From the NCBI RefSeq assembly GCF_002504165.1, contig NZ_CP021404.1, positions 2,418,001-2,482,000 of the forward strand: a stretch of 64,000 bases of DNA, in the 5' to 3' direction. Origin of the DNA: Pacificitalea manganoxidans. Lineage in GTDB: Bacteria > Pseudomonadota > Alphaproteobacteria > Rhodobacterales > Rhodobacteraceae. Below, piece after piece: positions 8,362-17,032 of this stretch. The position numbers and the translations under genes are program-made. Position 1 is the stretch's first letter. Each line of letters starts with the position of its first letter. The notes beneath the pieces are model-generated. The model did no database searches, was not told where the DNA came from, and was given only the letters and a program-made list of their open reading frames with translations.

Positions 8362-9054
8362 ATGCCGGATCACGCCCCCGTCACGACCATCGTCTTCGAC
8401 GTTAACGAAACCCTGCTGGACATAACCACGCTTGAGCCGCTGTTCGCTCGACTGTTCGGGTCCGGCGAGATGCTGCGCGAATGGTTTCCGGAATTGATCC
8501 TCTACTCGCAGACCCTGACCCTCTCGGATCGCTACGTCCCGTTCGGGGATCTTGCCGCCGGCGTGTTGCGCATGGTCGGGCGGAACAAGCAGGTCACCAT
8601 CACCGATGACGACGTCGCCGAGCTGAAGGGCTTGATTGGATCGATGCCCGCTTACCCGGACGTAAAACCGGCGTTAAAGGCGCTGCGCGACGCTGGTTTC
8701 ACGCTTGTCACGCTGACCAACTCCGCGCCATCCCACTCCCCCACGCCATTGGAGAAGGCCGGGATTTCCGAATTCTTTGATCGAAGCTTCAGCGTCGCAG
8801 AGACCGGCAAGTTCAAACCCCATCCCGCGACCTATGAATTGGTGGCGCAGGAAATGGGCGTCACGGGGGCGTCGCTCTGCATGGTCGCCTGCCATCTATG
8901 GGATACAATCGGTGCGCAATCCGTGGGGTGGAAAGGTGCCTTCATCGGGCGGCCGAACAATTCAATCCTCGACGCGCCGGGTGTGCCGAAGCCGGATTTT
9001 TGCGCAACCGATCTTACCGATCTGGCGGACCAGATCCGCGCAGCCGGGTCATGA
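8362..9054 (+). CDS. HAD hydrolase, type II haloacid dehalogenase-like
   Basis: A 230-residue HAD-superfamily enzyme. The nucleophile is Asp13 in FDVNETLLD, motif II is TLTNSAPSH, and the conserved lysine is in GKFKPHPATY. The late motif CHLWDTIGAQSVGWKGAFIGR matches the type II (S)-2-haloacid dehalogenase branch. Such enzymes remove chloride from 2-haloacids, but many homologues have unknown substrates. The second motif-I residue pair differs from the DAYGT of proven dehalogenases, so activity is uncertain. AAAGGAAC precedes the ATG. It converges on a small membrane protein gene only 8 bases away. Confidence 0.8.
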   Translation: MPDHAPVTTIVFDVNETLLDITTLEPLFARLFGSGEMLREWFPELILYSQTLTLSDRYVPFGDLAAGVLRMVGRNKQVTITDDDVAELKGLIGSMPAYPDVKPALKALRDAGFTLVTLTNSAPSHSPTPLEKAGISEFFDRSFSVAETGKFKPHPATYELVAQEMGVTGASLCMVACHLWDTIGAQSVGWKGAFIGRPNNSILDAPGVPKPDFCATDLTDLADQIRAAGS

Positions 9055-9062
9055 ACGGCCAG

Positions 9063-9689
9063 CTACCGGCGCCACAGATACAATGACGCGATGACCCCGG
9101 TCACGGCAAAGGCGATGAGCCCGAGATAGCGTTCATATATGCCATCTATGGTATCAGGCAGGAAAAAGAACACCGGCGCCGACACCGCCCATAGGATCGA
9201 CAGCCCGCGCAAGGCATGACCGCGCCTGCGGTCGATCCGGTCGGCGCCCTCGGCCATCGCCCATGGCAGCACAGCCAGCATCAGACCCAGCGCATAGACA
9301 AGGTAAATGTGGATCACGACGCCGTCCTGATCCTGATCGCCGTATTCATTCCGGGCTCCTACCAGAAACACGATCAAACCCAGCACCGCGAACCCGATCA
9401 GTCCGGCGCTCCAGCGCCACCCGCCCAGATGGACATGAGCGGCCAGCAGCGCCACGGCGATCAGCGCAGCGGAGAAGGCGTAGATCCCGATATCGACGAT
9501 GAACTCATAGCGCCCGGCACCAAGATCGCTGATGGTGTCGGCGATCCAATCGTGGTCAGGCACCACCACATCCGCGATCAGGATGCTGACGGCAAAAATT
9601 GCGCAGCCGAGCAACGCATACCACGCCAGCGCCGTCACCAGCGCGGGATGGGTCTGGTGACGCGATGAAAGGTCTCGGTTGGAATGCAT
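9063..9689 (-). CDS. DUF998-like integral membrane protein
   Basis: A 208-residue protein with about six hydrophobic segments. After the first helix comes DHDWIADTISDLGAG, the ISDLG-type motif of DUF998 proteins. The start at 9689 (MHSNRDLSS) follows an AGGGGA site; longer in-frame forms would overlap the divergent rsgA start and have no membrane character. Function is unknown. It is divergent from rsgA and converges on the dehalogenase-like gene. Confidence 0.7.
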   Translation of the reverse strand: MHSNRDLSSRHQTHPALVTALAWYALLGCAIFAVSILIADVVVPDHDWIADTISDLGAGRYEFIVDIGIYAFSAALIAVALLAAHVHLGGWRWSAGLIGFAVLGLIVFLVGARNEYGDQDQDGVVIHIYLVYALGLMLAVLPWAMAEGADRIDRRRGHALRGLSILWAVSAPVFFFLPDTIDGIYERYLGLIAFAVTGVIASLYLWRR

Positions 9690-9819
9690 GCGGATGTCCC
9701 CTGTGTGGGGGTGCAACCCCCGGCTGGAACCATTCGTTCCCCTCATCGGCCCGCAGATCGGACGCGCCCGGTGCGCGATGGTGCTTGCATCCATCGCCTT
9801 GGCTGCTGAATAAGGCCGC

Positions 9820-10863
9820 GTGAGCCATTCTGATGACATATACTCCGCCGCGCTTGCCGCTCTTGGCTGGTCGCCGTTCTTCGAGGATCAACTGACCCCC
9901 GAGGAGGAGGCGCTGACGCCGATGCGCATCGCCACCGTGCATCGCGCGCGTCTGACCGCCGTCGCCCCGGATGGCGTGGGACCGGACGGGCCCGTGCGCT
10001 TGCAATTGCAGCATCTGGCCAGCACGTCGGATTACGCGGTGGGCGACTGGGTTCTGGTGGAGCCGGACACCCGCCTGCTGGTGCGCAGGCTTGATCGCAA
10101 GGCGCTGCTGGAGCGGCATTCCGAGGACAGCCGCCGCGCACAGCTGATCGCCGCGAATATCGACACGCTGTTCATCGTGACGTCCTGCAATGATGACCTG
10201 AATCCGGCGCGGCTGGAGCGCTATCTCGCCCTTGCCAACGAGGCTGGCACCACGCCGGTGATCGTGCTGACCAAGGCCGACAAGGTTGACGATCCCGCCC
10301 CGTTCTGCGCGCAGGCCGCCGAATTGCAGCGCGGGCTGGAGGTCGTGGCCCTGAACGCCAAGGCTCCCGATGCAGCGCAGATCCTCGCGCCGTGGTGCGG
10401 GGCGGGTCAGACCGTGGCGCTTGTCGGGTCTTCCGGGGTTGGGAAATCATCGCTGCTCAATACCCTGTCAGGCAAGTCCGCGGACGAAGGACAGGCCACC
10501 GGCAGCATCCGCGAGGCCGATGCGAAGGGTCGACACACCACCACGTCACGCTCGCTGCACCCGGTGCAGGGCGGCGGCTGGGCGATTGATACGCCGGGGA
10601 TGCGCTCGCTTCAGGTCAGCCACACTGCGACCGGGCTCGACATGCTGTTTGCCGAAATCACCGAACTGGCCCCGCACTGCCGGTTCCGCGATTGCACCCA
10701 TGCCCATGAGCCGGGCTGTGCGGTGCAAGCGGCGGTGGCGGATGGCACGCTCGATCCAGCGCGGCTGCAACGCTGGCGCAAGCTACAGGACGAAAACCGC
10801 GCCAATACCCCCGTTGCCACCGGCCCCCGCGGCAACAAGATCACGCGCGGCAAACGCCGCTAG
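9820..10863 (+). CDS. rsgA: Ribosome small-subunit-dependent GTPase RsgA
   Basis: A 347-residue circularly permuted GTPase that checks 30S subunit maturation and helps release RbfA. An N-terminal OB-fold is followed by the permuted order of G motifs: TKADK (G4), GSSGVGKSSLLNTL (G1, P-loop) and DTPGMR (G3). A C-terminal zinc-binding element CRFRDCTHAHEPGC completes the signature. Translation starts at a GTG, which fits the downstream reading frame with no nearby ATG. The tail is basic, consistent with rRNA contact. The gene is monocistronic in appearance. Confidence 0.95.
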   Translation: MSHSDDIYSAALAALGWSPFFEDQLTPEEEALTPMRIATVHRARLTAVAPDGVGPDGPVRLQLQHLASTSDYAVGDWVLVEPDTRLLVRRLDRKALLERHSEDSRRAQLIAANIDTLFIVTSCNDDLNPARLERYLALANEAGTTPVIVLTKADKVDDPAPFCAQAAELQRGLEVVALNAKAPDAAQILAPWCGAGQTVALVGSSGVGKSSLLNTLSGKSADEGQATGSIREADAKGRHTTTSRSLHPVQGGGWAIDTPGMRSLQVSHTATGLDMLFAEITELAPHCRFRDCTHAHEPGCAVQAAVADGTLDPARLQRWRKLQDENRANTPVATGPRGNKITRGKRR

Positions 10864-10868
10864 GCGCG

Positions 10869-12107
10869 TCACCGTGCGCCGCCTGCCAGCCGCGCGGCCT
10901 CTGGCAAGGCGCGCAGCCGCAGCATCGCCCAGACCCCCAGCACCGGTCCCGGCACCAGCATCACGAAGGCCCAGCGCCAGCCGCCCAGCGCCTCCGCCAG
11001 CAGCGGCACGCCCCAGATCGCCACGACTGTCAGCGCAAAGCCAATTCCCAGTTGCAGCGTGACCGCCGTGCCAACAAACCGGCTATCGGCCAGTTCCGTC
11101 ACCGCCGCCGAGAATTGCGCACTGTCGCCCACGACCGAGATGCCCCAGACGCCCGCCACAAGCGCCAGCGCCCACCCGGGCCCGTCGAACAGCCAGCCGA
11201 TCAGCAGGGCGCAGGCCCCAGAGACCGCCATCATCCCCGCCGTAGTTAGACAGCGCCCGATCCGGTCCGACAGCACCCCGCCAAGGATGCACCCCGCCAC
11301 GCCAGAGGCCACGACGACGAAGCTCAGCATCGAAGGCGATCCGAACGGGAAAGGCTGCAAGCCACCCTCCGCCGCCGCCGCGCCGAAGGCGAGTATCCAC
11401 GCCCACATCGCGTAAAGCTCCCACATGTGTCCGAAGTAGCCCAGATTGGCGAGCCAGAGCGGGCGCTGCGTGAAGACCTGCAAGCATTGCCGGGGATCGA
11501 AGACCGCGCGCCCGAACGCATGCGGCCCCTCGCGCACCAGCAGCGCAAAGATTGCCGCCGAAGTGAGCGTCAGCAGGCTGGTGCCGATCACCACCGCTTG
11601 CCACGCGATACCTTCGGTCAGAGCGCGCAGCAGGTGCGGCATGGAGGAACCAAGCGTCAGCGCTCCGATCAAGAATCCCAGCGCCAACCCCCTGCCCCGC
11701 AGAAACCATGTCGCCATCAGCTTCAGCGCGGGCGGATAGACCCCAGCCAAGGCGACCCCGGTCAGAAACCGCAGAAGGATTGCGGCCGTGGGCGAGGTGA
11801 CGACCAGCAAGCCCGCATTGGCCGCCGCCGCCGCGAGGGCGCAGATGGTCATCAGCCGCTGCAACCGCACGATATCGGGCAGGTTCACGACAGATGCGGC
11901 CAGCGCGCCGGCGACGAAACCCAACTGAACCGCGTTCGTCAGCCACGCCGCCTGCGAGGTCGACAGCCCCCATGCCGCGATAAGCTCCGGCATGATCGCG
12001 GTCGCCGAAAACCACGTCGTCAGCACACCGACAACGCCAGCACAAATCAGAGCCAACATGCGCCAGCGCCCATCAGAGGCGGTCGAACCGGGTGCAGCGT
12101 CGCACAT
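10869..12107 (-). CDS. MFS transporter
   Basis: A 412-residue protein with twelve predicted membrane helices and the loop pattern of the major facilitator superfamily, including GGVLSDRIGR between helices 8 and 9, the second-half copy of the MFS motif A. The ATG at 12107 follows GAGG; longer in-frame starts would run into the region upstream of the TRAP operon. It resembles the cyanate/nitrate-nitrite type of MFS proteins in length, but the substrate cannot be assigned. It is divergent from the TRAP transporter operon, separated by 230 bases, and converges on rsgA. Confidence 0.85.
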   Translation of the reverse strand: MCDAAPGSTASDGRWRMLALICAGVVGVLTTWFSATAIMPELIAAWGLSTSQAAWLTNAVQLGFVAGALAASVVNLPDIVRLQRLMTICALAAAAANAGLLVVTSPTAAILLRFLTGVALAGVYPPALKLMATWFLRGRGLALGFLIGALTLGSSMPHLLRALTEGIAWQAVVIGTSLLTLTSAAIFALLVREGPHAFGRAVFDPRQCLQVFTQRPLWLANLGYFGHMWELYAMWAWILAFGAAAAEGGLQPFPFGSPSMLSFVVVASGVAGCILGGVLSDRIGRCLTTAGMMAVSGACALLIGWLFDGPGWALALVAGVWGISVVGDSAQFSAAVTELADSRFVGTAVTLQLGIGFALTVVAIWGVPLLAEALGGWRWAFVMLVPGPVLGVWAMLRLRALPEAARLAGGAR

Positions 12108-12271
12108 GGGAAACCTCGCAAGCCGAAAGAACAGCGCGGGCGTGACGCTCGGCCATCGCCGCGCCCGTGAAACGCTTGTCCCCGTCCTGCCCCCGAACGG
12201 CAAGCGCCGATCGGTATAAATCCCGTGACCGCAAGTCATTGCTGCAAGGGAACCCCAATCCGCGCCTCAGC

Positions 12272-12300
12272 TTGACAGCCCGTTTTCGCAGCGCTACGAA
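12272..12300 (+). promoter_or_regulatory. Sigma-70 promoter of the TRAP operon
   Basis: A perfect TTGACA (12272-12277), a 17-base spacer and TACGAA (12295-12300) lie 38 bases before the DctP start codon. This is the best housekeeping promoter match I found in the window. Confidence 0.65.
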
Positions 12301-12337
12301 TCGCGGCGGGAGTTTTAGTGTTTCAGGGAGGAAAGTT

Positions 12338-13336
12338 ATGTTCAGCAGGGTTTTGATCGCAGGTCTCATCGCATCTGCACCGGCACTTGCCGCAGCGGAT
12401 TCGCTACGGTTCGGGCACATTCAGGCGCCGGGCTCGCCCGCGGCCATGGGCGCGCAGAAGCTCGCCGATCTGGCCGAGGAATATTCGGGGGGCGATCTCA
12501 CCATCCGGATTTACCCGTCGGCGCAGTTAGGCGACGTGCGCAACCTTGTCGGATCTGTCAAAACCGGGGCGCTCGACATGGCGGAGGGGACGTTTCCGCT
12601 GCTGGCCGACGTGGTGCCCGAATATAACGTCTACAACGCCGGATATTTCTATAGCGACTGGTCCCAGTTGGACCGCATCGTGCATGGGGAAGAATTCGGT
12701 CAGGTCTGGGATACCCGGCTGGCCGAAGAAACCGGCATGCAGATCATCGGCGCCTTTTACTACGGGTCGCGCAACCTGACGACCAACGGCGTGGCCGCGA
12801 AATCGCCCGCCGATCTGGAAGGCCGCAAGATCCGCTCCGTTCCCAATGAGATGTCGCTGGCCGTGGTCACTGGCCTTGGCGCGCAGCCAACCCCGGTGCC
12901 CTTCGCCGATCTGTTTCAGGCCCTGAGCCAAGGTGTGGTCGACGGGCAGGAAAACCCCCTGCCCACCATCATGGCCGAGAAGTTCTACGAGGTGCAGGAC
13001 ACGTTGGTTTTGACCAACCACCAGCTTATCGCGCTGCCGTGGATCATCAATGATCGCGCCTTCGAAGGGCTGACCCCGGAAAATCAGGACGCCCTTCTGA
13101 AAGCCGCCACCGAAGCAGCGGAATATGCCACCAACCTCACCATCGAAGAGGAAAAAACGCTGGCCGAACGTCTGGGAGCCGAGGGCATGACCGTCGTCAC
13201 TGTCGAGGACGGCATCGACGACGCGGCCTTCCGCAGCGCGGTTCAGGCCGAGGTCGAAACCCGCTTCGAGGGCAAGATCTGGCCCGAAGGTCTAAGCGAT
13301 CAAGTGCGGCAGGCTCTCGGCACTGACGGAAGCTAA
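12338..13336 (+). CDS. TRAP transporter substrate-binding protein, DctP family
   Basis: A 332-residue periplasmic solute receptor. A signal peptide ends near AAADS. The mature part begins LRFGHIQAPGSPAAMGAQKLAD, the usual DctP opening, and contains GRKIRSVPNEM, whose arginine normally binds the carboxylate of the ligand. AGGGAGGAAAG stands before the ATG. It heads a three-gene operon with the small and large permeases. Substrates of this family are organic acids such as C4-dicarboxylates or keto acids; the specific ligand is not evident. Confidence 0.93.
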   Translation: MFSRVLIAGLIASAPALAAADSLRFGHIQAPGSPAAMGAQKLADLAEEYSGGDLTIRIYPSAQLGDVRNLVGSVKTGALDMAEGTFPLLADVVPEYNVYNAGYFYSDWSQLDRIVHGEEFGQVWDTRLAEETGMQIIGAFYYGSRNLTTNGVAAKSPADLEGRKIRSVPNEMSLAVVTGLGAQPTPVPFADLFQALSQGVVDGQENPLPTIMAEKFYEVQDTLVLTNHQLIALPWIINDRAFEGLTPENQDALLKAATEAAEYATNLTIEEEKTLAERLGAEGMTVVTVEDGIDDAAFRSAVQAEVETRFEGKIWPEGLSDQVRQALGTDGS

Positions 13337-13341
13337 ATTCG

Positions 13342-13845
13342 ATGCAGTCTGATGCGCCTGACGGCACGGGATGGCGGCGCGTTGCCGCCAACCCGGAAAT
13401 CGCCGTGTCGATGTTGCTGCTCATCGCGGTGGCGGGCATCTCCAGCTTGCAAGTGGTGATGCGCTACGTCTTCAACGCCGCTCTGCCCTGGACCGAGGAA
13501 ATCTCGGGCATGGCGCTGGTCTGGATGACCTTCCTCGGGGCTGTGGGGCTTGCGCGGCTCAATCTGCATGCCCGGGTCGAGATCCTGTCGGAGATGGCGG
13601 CGGGCCGGACGTGGTACGAAGTGCTGGAGATTGCACTGGATCTGCTCGGCATCGCGTTTCTGGTCTGCGTCGTCATCGGCGGCACGGATCTTGTAGGCCA
13701 GTTGAGCCATGAGCGCACGCCCGCCCTGCGTTTGCCAATAACGTATCAGGTAGTGGCCATCCCCCTGTCCGCCGGACTTATCGCCCTGTTCATGGCGCTG
13801 CGCGTCATTCGCCGGATTGCCGGGATCGCTGGGAGACCGATGTGA
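13342..13845 (+). CDS. TRAP transporter small permease (DctQ family)
   Basis: A 167-residue membrane protein with four hydrophobic segments. It has the family motif of a membrane-edge tryptophan and glutamates (LPWTEEISGMALVWMTFLG) after the first helix pair. It couples to the large permease to form the Na+-driven channel unit. It starts 5 bases after the receptor gene and overlaps the next gene by 4 bases, so the three are translationally linked. Confidence 0.93.
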   Translation: MQSDAPDGTGWRRVAANPEIAVSMLLLIAVAGISSLQVVMRYVFNAALPWTEEISGMALVWMTFLGAVGLARLNLHARVEILSEMAAGRTWYEVLEIALDLLGIAFLVCVVIGGTDLVGQLSHERTPALRLPITYQVVAIPLSAGLIALFMALRVIRRIAGIAGRPM

Positions 13846-15134
13846 ACCTAGAACTTCTGCTTATTCTTCTCATCGGGGTCAGCCTGATCGTCATTATGCT
13901 GGGCATGCCCGTGGCGCTGGCGCTTGGCGGGTGCGCCGTGATCTACCTGCTTGCCGAAGGCTTCCCCCTGACCCAGACGGCGATGGAATTGGCGTTCTCC
14001 ATCGATAAGTTCACCATGCTGGCCATTCCGCTGTTCATGCTGGCGGGCAGCCTGATGAACGCGGCACGGATCACCGACCGCATCTTTGATTTCGCGGCTT
14101 CCATCGTCGGGCGGGTGCCGGGCGGGCTGGGACATGTGAATGTCATCAACAGCCTCGTGTTTGCCGGGATGTCAGGCTCCGCTCTGGCCGATGTGGCAAG
14201 CCTTGGGCCGATGCAGGTCCGCGCGATGAAGAAGCATGGCTATGATGAAAAGCTGGCCATCGGCATCACGCTGGCCTCCGCCTCGATCGGGCCGATCCTG
14301 CCGCCAAGCATCCCGCTCGTCATGTTCGGCATCATCGCGCAGGTGTCGATCACCCAGCTGTTTCTGGGCGGTGTGCTGCCCGCATTCGTGATCGCGGGCT
14401 GTTTGATGATCTACATCTACATCGTGGCGCGCGGTCGTGGGTATGTCTCGGCGGATCCGTTCAGCCTGCGCACCGTGGCGCGGACATTTCTGCGGGCCGC
14501 CCCGCCGATGCTAACGCCCGTAATCATCGTGGGCGGCATGACGATGGGGATTTTCAGCCCGACCGAAGCCGCGACCGTCGCCGTCCTGTATGCGTTGTTC
14601 TTGGGCGGGGTGATCTACCGTGAACTGACCTTCAAGGCGGCGCTCGATGCGTTGTTCGAGGTGGCCTCCGCCTCCGCGAAGCTGTTGTTCATCATCGCCA
14701 ACGCGGTGTTGTTCGGTTGGGTTCTCACCATCGGCAATATCCCCCAGACCGCCGCCACTGCGATCTCCACGACCTTCGAGTCGCCGAGCATGTTCATCCT
14801 GCTGACGCTGGTGTCGTTACTGATCCTTGGCGCGATCATCGAAAATGCGATCCTGCTGCTGATCCTCGCGCCGATGCTGGTGGGGGTGGGCACGGAAACA
14901 TTCGGGCTGGACCCAGTGCATCTGGGCGTGACGATGGTGTTCTGCATCATGATCGGGCAATACACGCCGCCGCTGGGGCTGTCGCTTTTCCTGATGAAGG
15001 ATCTGACCGGGGTGCCTTTTGGTCGGGTCTGCGCCGCTGTCGCGCCGTTCCTGATCCCGCTGATCGCGGCACTCCTGATCATGGCCTATGTGCCGCAGGT
15101 GGTGACATGGCTGCCGCGGACGCTGGGCTACTGA
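13842..15134 (+). CDS. TRAP transporter large permease (DctM family)
   Basis: A 430-residue membrane protein of normal DctM length with about twelve helices. The conserved loop FAGMSGSALADVASLG and the pattern SASIGPILPPSIPLVMFG mark the ion and substrate pathway. Translation begins at a GTG that overlaps the stop of dctQ in GTGA. A strong intrinsic terminator follows, so the operon ends here. Confidence 0.95.
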   Translation: MNLELLLILLIGVSLIVIMLGMPVALALGGCAVIYLLAEGFPLTQTAMELAFSIDKFTMLAIPLFMLAGSLMNAARITDRIFDFAASIVGRVPGGLGHVNVINSLVFAGMSGSALADVASLGPMQVRAMKKHGYDEKLAIGITLASASIGPILPPSIPLVMFGIIAQVSITQLFLGGVLPAFVIAGCLMIYIYIVARGRGYVSADPFSLRTVARTFLRAAPPMLTPVIIVGGMTMGIFSPTEAATVAVLYALFLGGVIYRELTFKAALDALFEVASASAKLLFIIANAVLFGWVLTIGNIPQTAATAISTTFESPSMFILLTLVSLLILGAIIENAILLLILAPMLVGVGTETFGLDPVHLGVTMVFCIMIGQYTPPLGLSLFLMKDLTGVPFGRVCAAVAPFLIPLIAALLIMAYVPQVVTWLPRTLGY

Positions 15135-15144
15135 CACGTTGTCT

Positions 15145-15188
15145 CCGGACCCTGCTGCGTGTTGGCGCAGGGTCCGGGGCATTTTTTT
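15145..15188 (+). terminator. Intrinsic terminator of the TRAP operon
   Basis: An 11-bp perfect stem CCGGACCCTGC / GCAGGGTCCGG with an 11-base loop is followed, after GGGCA, by seven T residues (15182-15188). It starts ten bases after the dctM stop. Confidence 0.92.
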
Positions 15189-15193
15189 GGCGG

Positions 15194-15931
15194 TCAGCTG
15201 CGATATTCGGGGTTTTCGTAGCCGAACCGATCGCCCGCCTGCCATGCACGACGGTCATTCCCCTGCGTGGGATAGCCGCCTGCGGCCTTCAGCATCGCGG
15301 CAAGATGCAGCAGGTTCCATGTCATGATCGTGGTGTTGCGCTGGGTGAAATCGTTGCCGATCCCCGCGCGACTGCCATCGTCCAGCGCATCGCCGTAGGA
15401 CGGACCGGGTCCCGCTTCCCCGATCCAACCGCAATCGGCCTGCGGCGGGATCGTGTAGCCCAGATGGGACATGGCAAAGCCAAGCGTCATCGCCGTATGT
15501 TTGATGCCATCCTCGTTGCCGGTGATCACGCTGCCCGCGACCTTGCCGTAGAAGATCGACTGTCCCTTATCGTTCAGCTCGCCCGACATACCGTAGAGCC
15601 GCTCGATCAGCACACGGCAGACAGAGCTTTCTTCCCCCAGCCAAAGCGGCGTCCCGACGACGAGAATATCCGCCGCAAGGATACGCTGCCACAGCTGCGG
15701 CCAGTCATCGCGGTCCCAGCCGTGTTCGGTCATGTCGGGATAGACGCCGGGCGGCACCTGATGATCGAGCAGATGGATGTGATCGACCGTCACGCCCGCC
15801 TTCTCCATGATCGTGGCTGAGGCCGTCATCAACAGCGCGGTGTGACTTTCGCCGGGCTGCCGCTTCAGTGATGTGTTCACATAGACGGCGCGCAGGCCCG
15901 AATGGCTGTGTCGGTCGGTCTCATTGGTCAT
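15194..15931 (-). CDS. Flavodoxin-like NAD(P)H-dependent oxidoreductase
   Basis: A 245-residue protein of the flavodoxin-like/NADPH-dependent FMN reductase superfamily. Near the start is the FMN-phosphate loop NTSLKRQPGESHTALL. The second FMN element is DILVVGTPLWLGEESSVCRVLIERL, and GSVITGNEDGIKHTAMT follows. It probably reduces quinones or similar acceptors with bound FMN in the cytoplasm. It converges on the TRAP operon and shares the terminator region. It is separated from the upstream amide-catabolism genes by 76 bases, so it may be the last gene of that block or independent; I see no functional link. Confidence 0.8.
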   Translation of the reverse strand: MTNETDRHSHSGLRAVYVNTSLKRQPGESHTALLMTASATIMEKAGVTVDHIHLLDHQVPPGVYPDMTEHGWDRDDWPQLWQRILAADILVVGTPLWLGEESSVCRVLIERLYGMSGELNDKGQSIFYGKVAGSVITGNEDGIKHTAMTLGFAMSHLGYTIPPQADCGWIGEAGPGPSYGDALDDGSRAGIGNDFTQRNTTIMTWNLLHLAAMLKAAGGYPTQGNDRRAWQAGDRFGYENPEYRS

Positions 15932-16007
15932 TGCAGGCTCCCGCGCTGGCTTCGGTGTGAGGCCGATCAGCTAGGGCGGCCAGCGCGGGAAGCGAATGAA
16001 ACGCCGA

Positions 16008-16367
16008 TCAACTTCCGTCGAGGATCTGCACCGGGCGCTGCCACTGGATCAGAACCACGCAGCCCTGCGCCGCGTAGACGGCATGGCGGGAGCCCTCGGC
16101 ATTCAGCACCATAGTTCCCGCCTCATAGGTGCCAAACGCGTCGCCCTGCGCCCCCTCGAGCACGAGGATCGTCTCAAGCCCGGTATGCAGATGCTCCGGC
16201 ACGCGGGCGCCGGGGGCATAACGCAGCAGCGCCCAATGCGGGCTGTCCGTGGCGCCGGTGGTGTCGCGGTGCAGGTGACAGATCTCCACACCGTCGCGGA
16301 ACGGCTCGAAAGGCAACTGCCGCCAGCCGCCATTCAACAGATTTGGGATCACGACCGGGGCGCTCAT
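16008..16367 (-). CDS. Small cupin-domain protein
   Basis: A 119-residue single cupin. Motif 1 is represented by [21 protein letters not shown], with the histidines and glutamate expected to hold a metal ion. Motif 2 is weaker around [14 protein letters not shown]. The start ATG overlaps the stop of the upstream cysteine hydrolase by four bases (ATGA), so it is the last gene of the BMP transporter operon. A role as a metal-dependent enzyme or sensor in amide breakdown is a guess from context. Confidence 0.8.
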   Translation of the reverse strand: MSAPVVIPNLLNGGWRQLPFEPFRDGVEICHLHRDTTGATDSPHWALLRYAPGARVPEHLHTGLETILVLEGAQGDAFGTYEAGTMVLNAEGSRHAVYAAQGCVVLIQWQRPVQILDGS

Positions 16368-17032
16368 GCGATGGCCTCCAGAATGGCCGCGCTCGACGCA
16401 GCCCAGCCCACGATCCCGCCCTGCGCCACGATCATCTCGACCGTCGCCGTCTTGAACGCCGGGAAATAGCTTTCCGTCGCGTCCTGCGCCAACACGCAAT
16501 CATAGCCGCGATCATTGGCCTCGCGCATCGTCGTCTGCACGCAGACCTCCGTGGTGACACCCGCGACGATCAGCTGAGTAATCCCGCGCGCCTGCAAGAT
16601 CTGTTGCAGATCCGTCGCGTAGAACGCGCCCTTACCCGGCTTGTCGATCACCGTTTCACCGGGCAGCGGGGCCAGTTCAGGCAGGATTTCGGCCCCCGGC
16701 TCACCGGCGATGAGGATACGCCCCATCGGCCCGGGGTCACCGATCCGCAGGCTTGGTGCGCCGCGCAGGCGCTTGGCGGGCGGGCAATCGGACAGATCGG
16801 GCGCATGGCATTCGCGGGTGTGCAGCACCGGCAGGCCCGCGGCGCGAAACCCGTCGAGCAAGCGCGCCACGGTCGGGATGATGGCGCGCAAACGGCTGAC
16901 ATCGTTCCCCAGCGCCGCACCAAAGCCGCCCTCTTCGATGAAGTCGCGCTGCATGTCGATCACCAGCAACGCGACCTTGCCCCGGTCGAGAGGAAAATCC
17001 GCGGGCCGCGCGGTCAGGGGGGTCACGCTCAT
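16364..17032 (-). CDS. Cysteine hydrolase (isochorismatase-like), possible triuret hydrolase TrtA
   Basis: A 222-residue isochorismatase-like hydrolase with an intact triad: Asp26 in VIDMQRD, Lys131 in IDKPGKG and Cys164 in TTEVCVQT. It is clearly related to the biuret hydrolase two genes upstream, sharing [14 protein letters not shown] and [10 protein letters not shown], but differs at the substrate end. A second enzyme of this family beside biuret hydrolase and allophanate hydrolase suggests triuret hydrolase (TrtA, triuret to carboxybiuret), known as a separate member in biuret-degrading bacteria. That assignment is by context and memory of the family. Other small amides or ureides remain possible. 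It overlaps its neighbours by four bases on both sides. Confidence 0.75.
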   Translation of the reverse strand: MSVTPLTARPADFPLDRGKVALLVIDMQRDFIEEGGFGAALGNDVSRLRAIIPTVARLLDGFRAAGLPVLHTRECHAPDLSDCPPAKRLRGAPSLRIGDPGPMGRILIAGEPGAEILPELAPLPGETVIDKPGKGAFYATDLQQILQARGITQLIVAGVTTEVCVQTTMREANDRGYDCVLAQDATESYFPAFKTATVEMIVAQGGIVGWAASSAAILEAIA

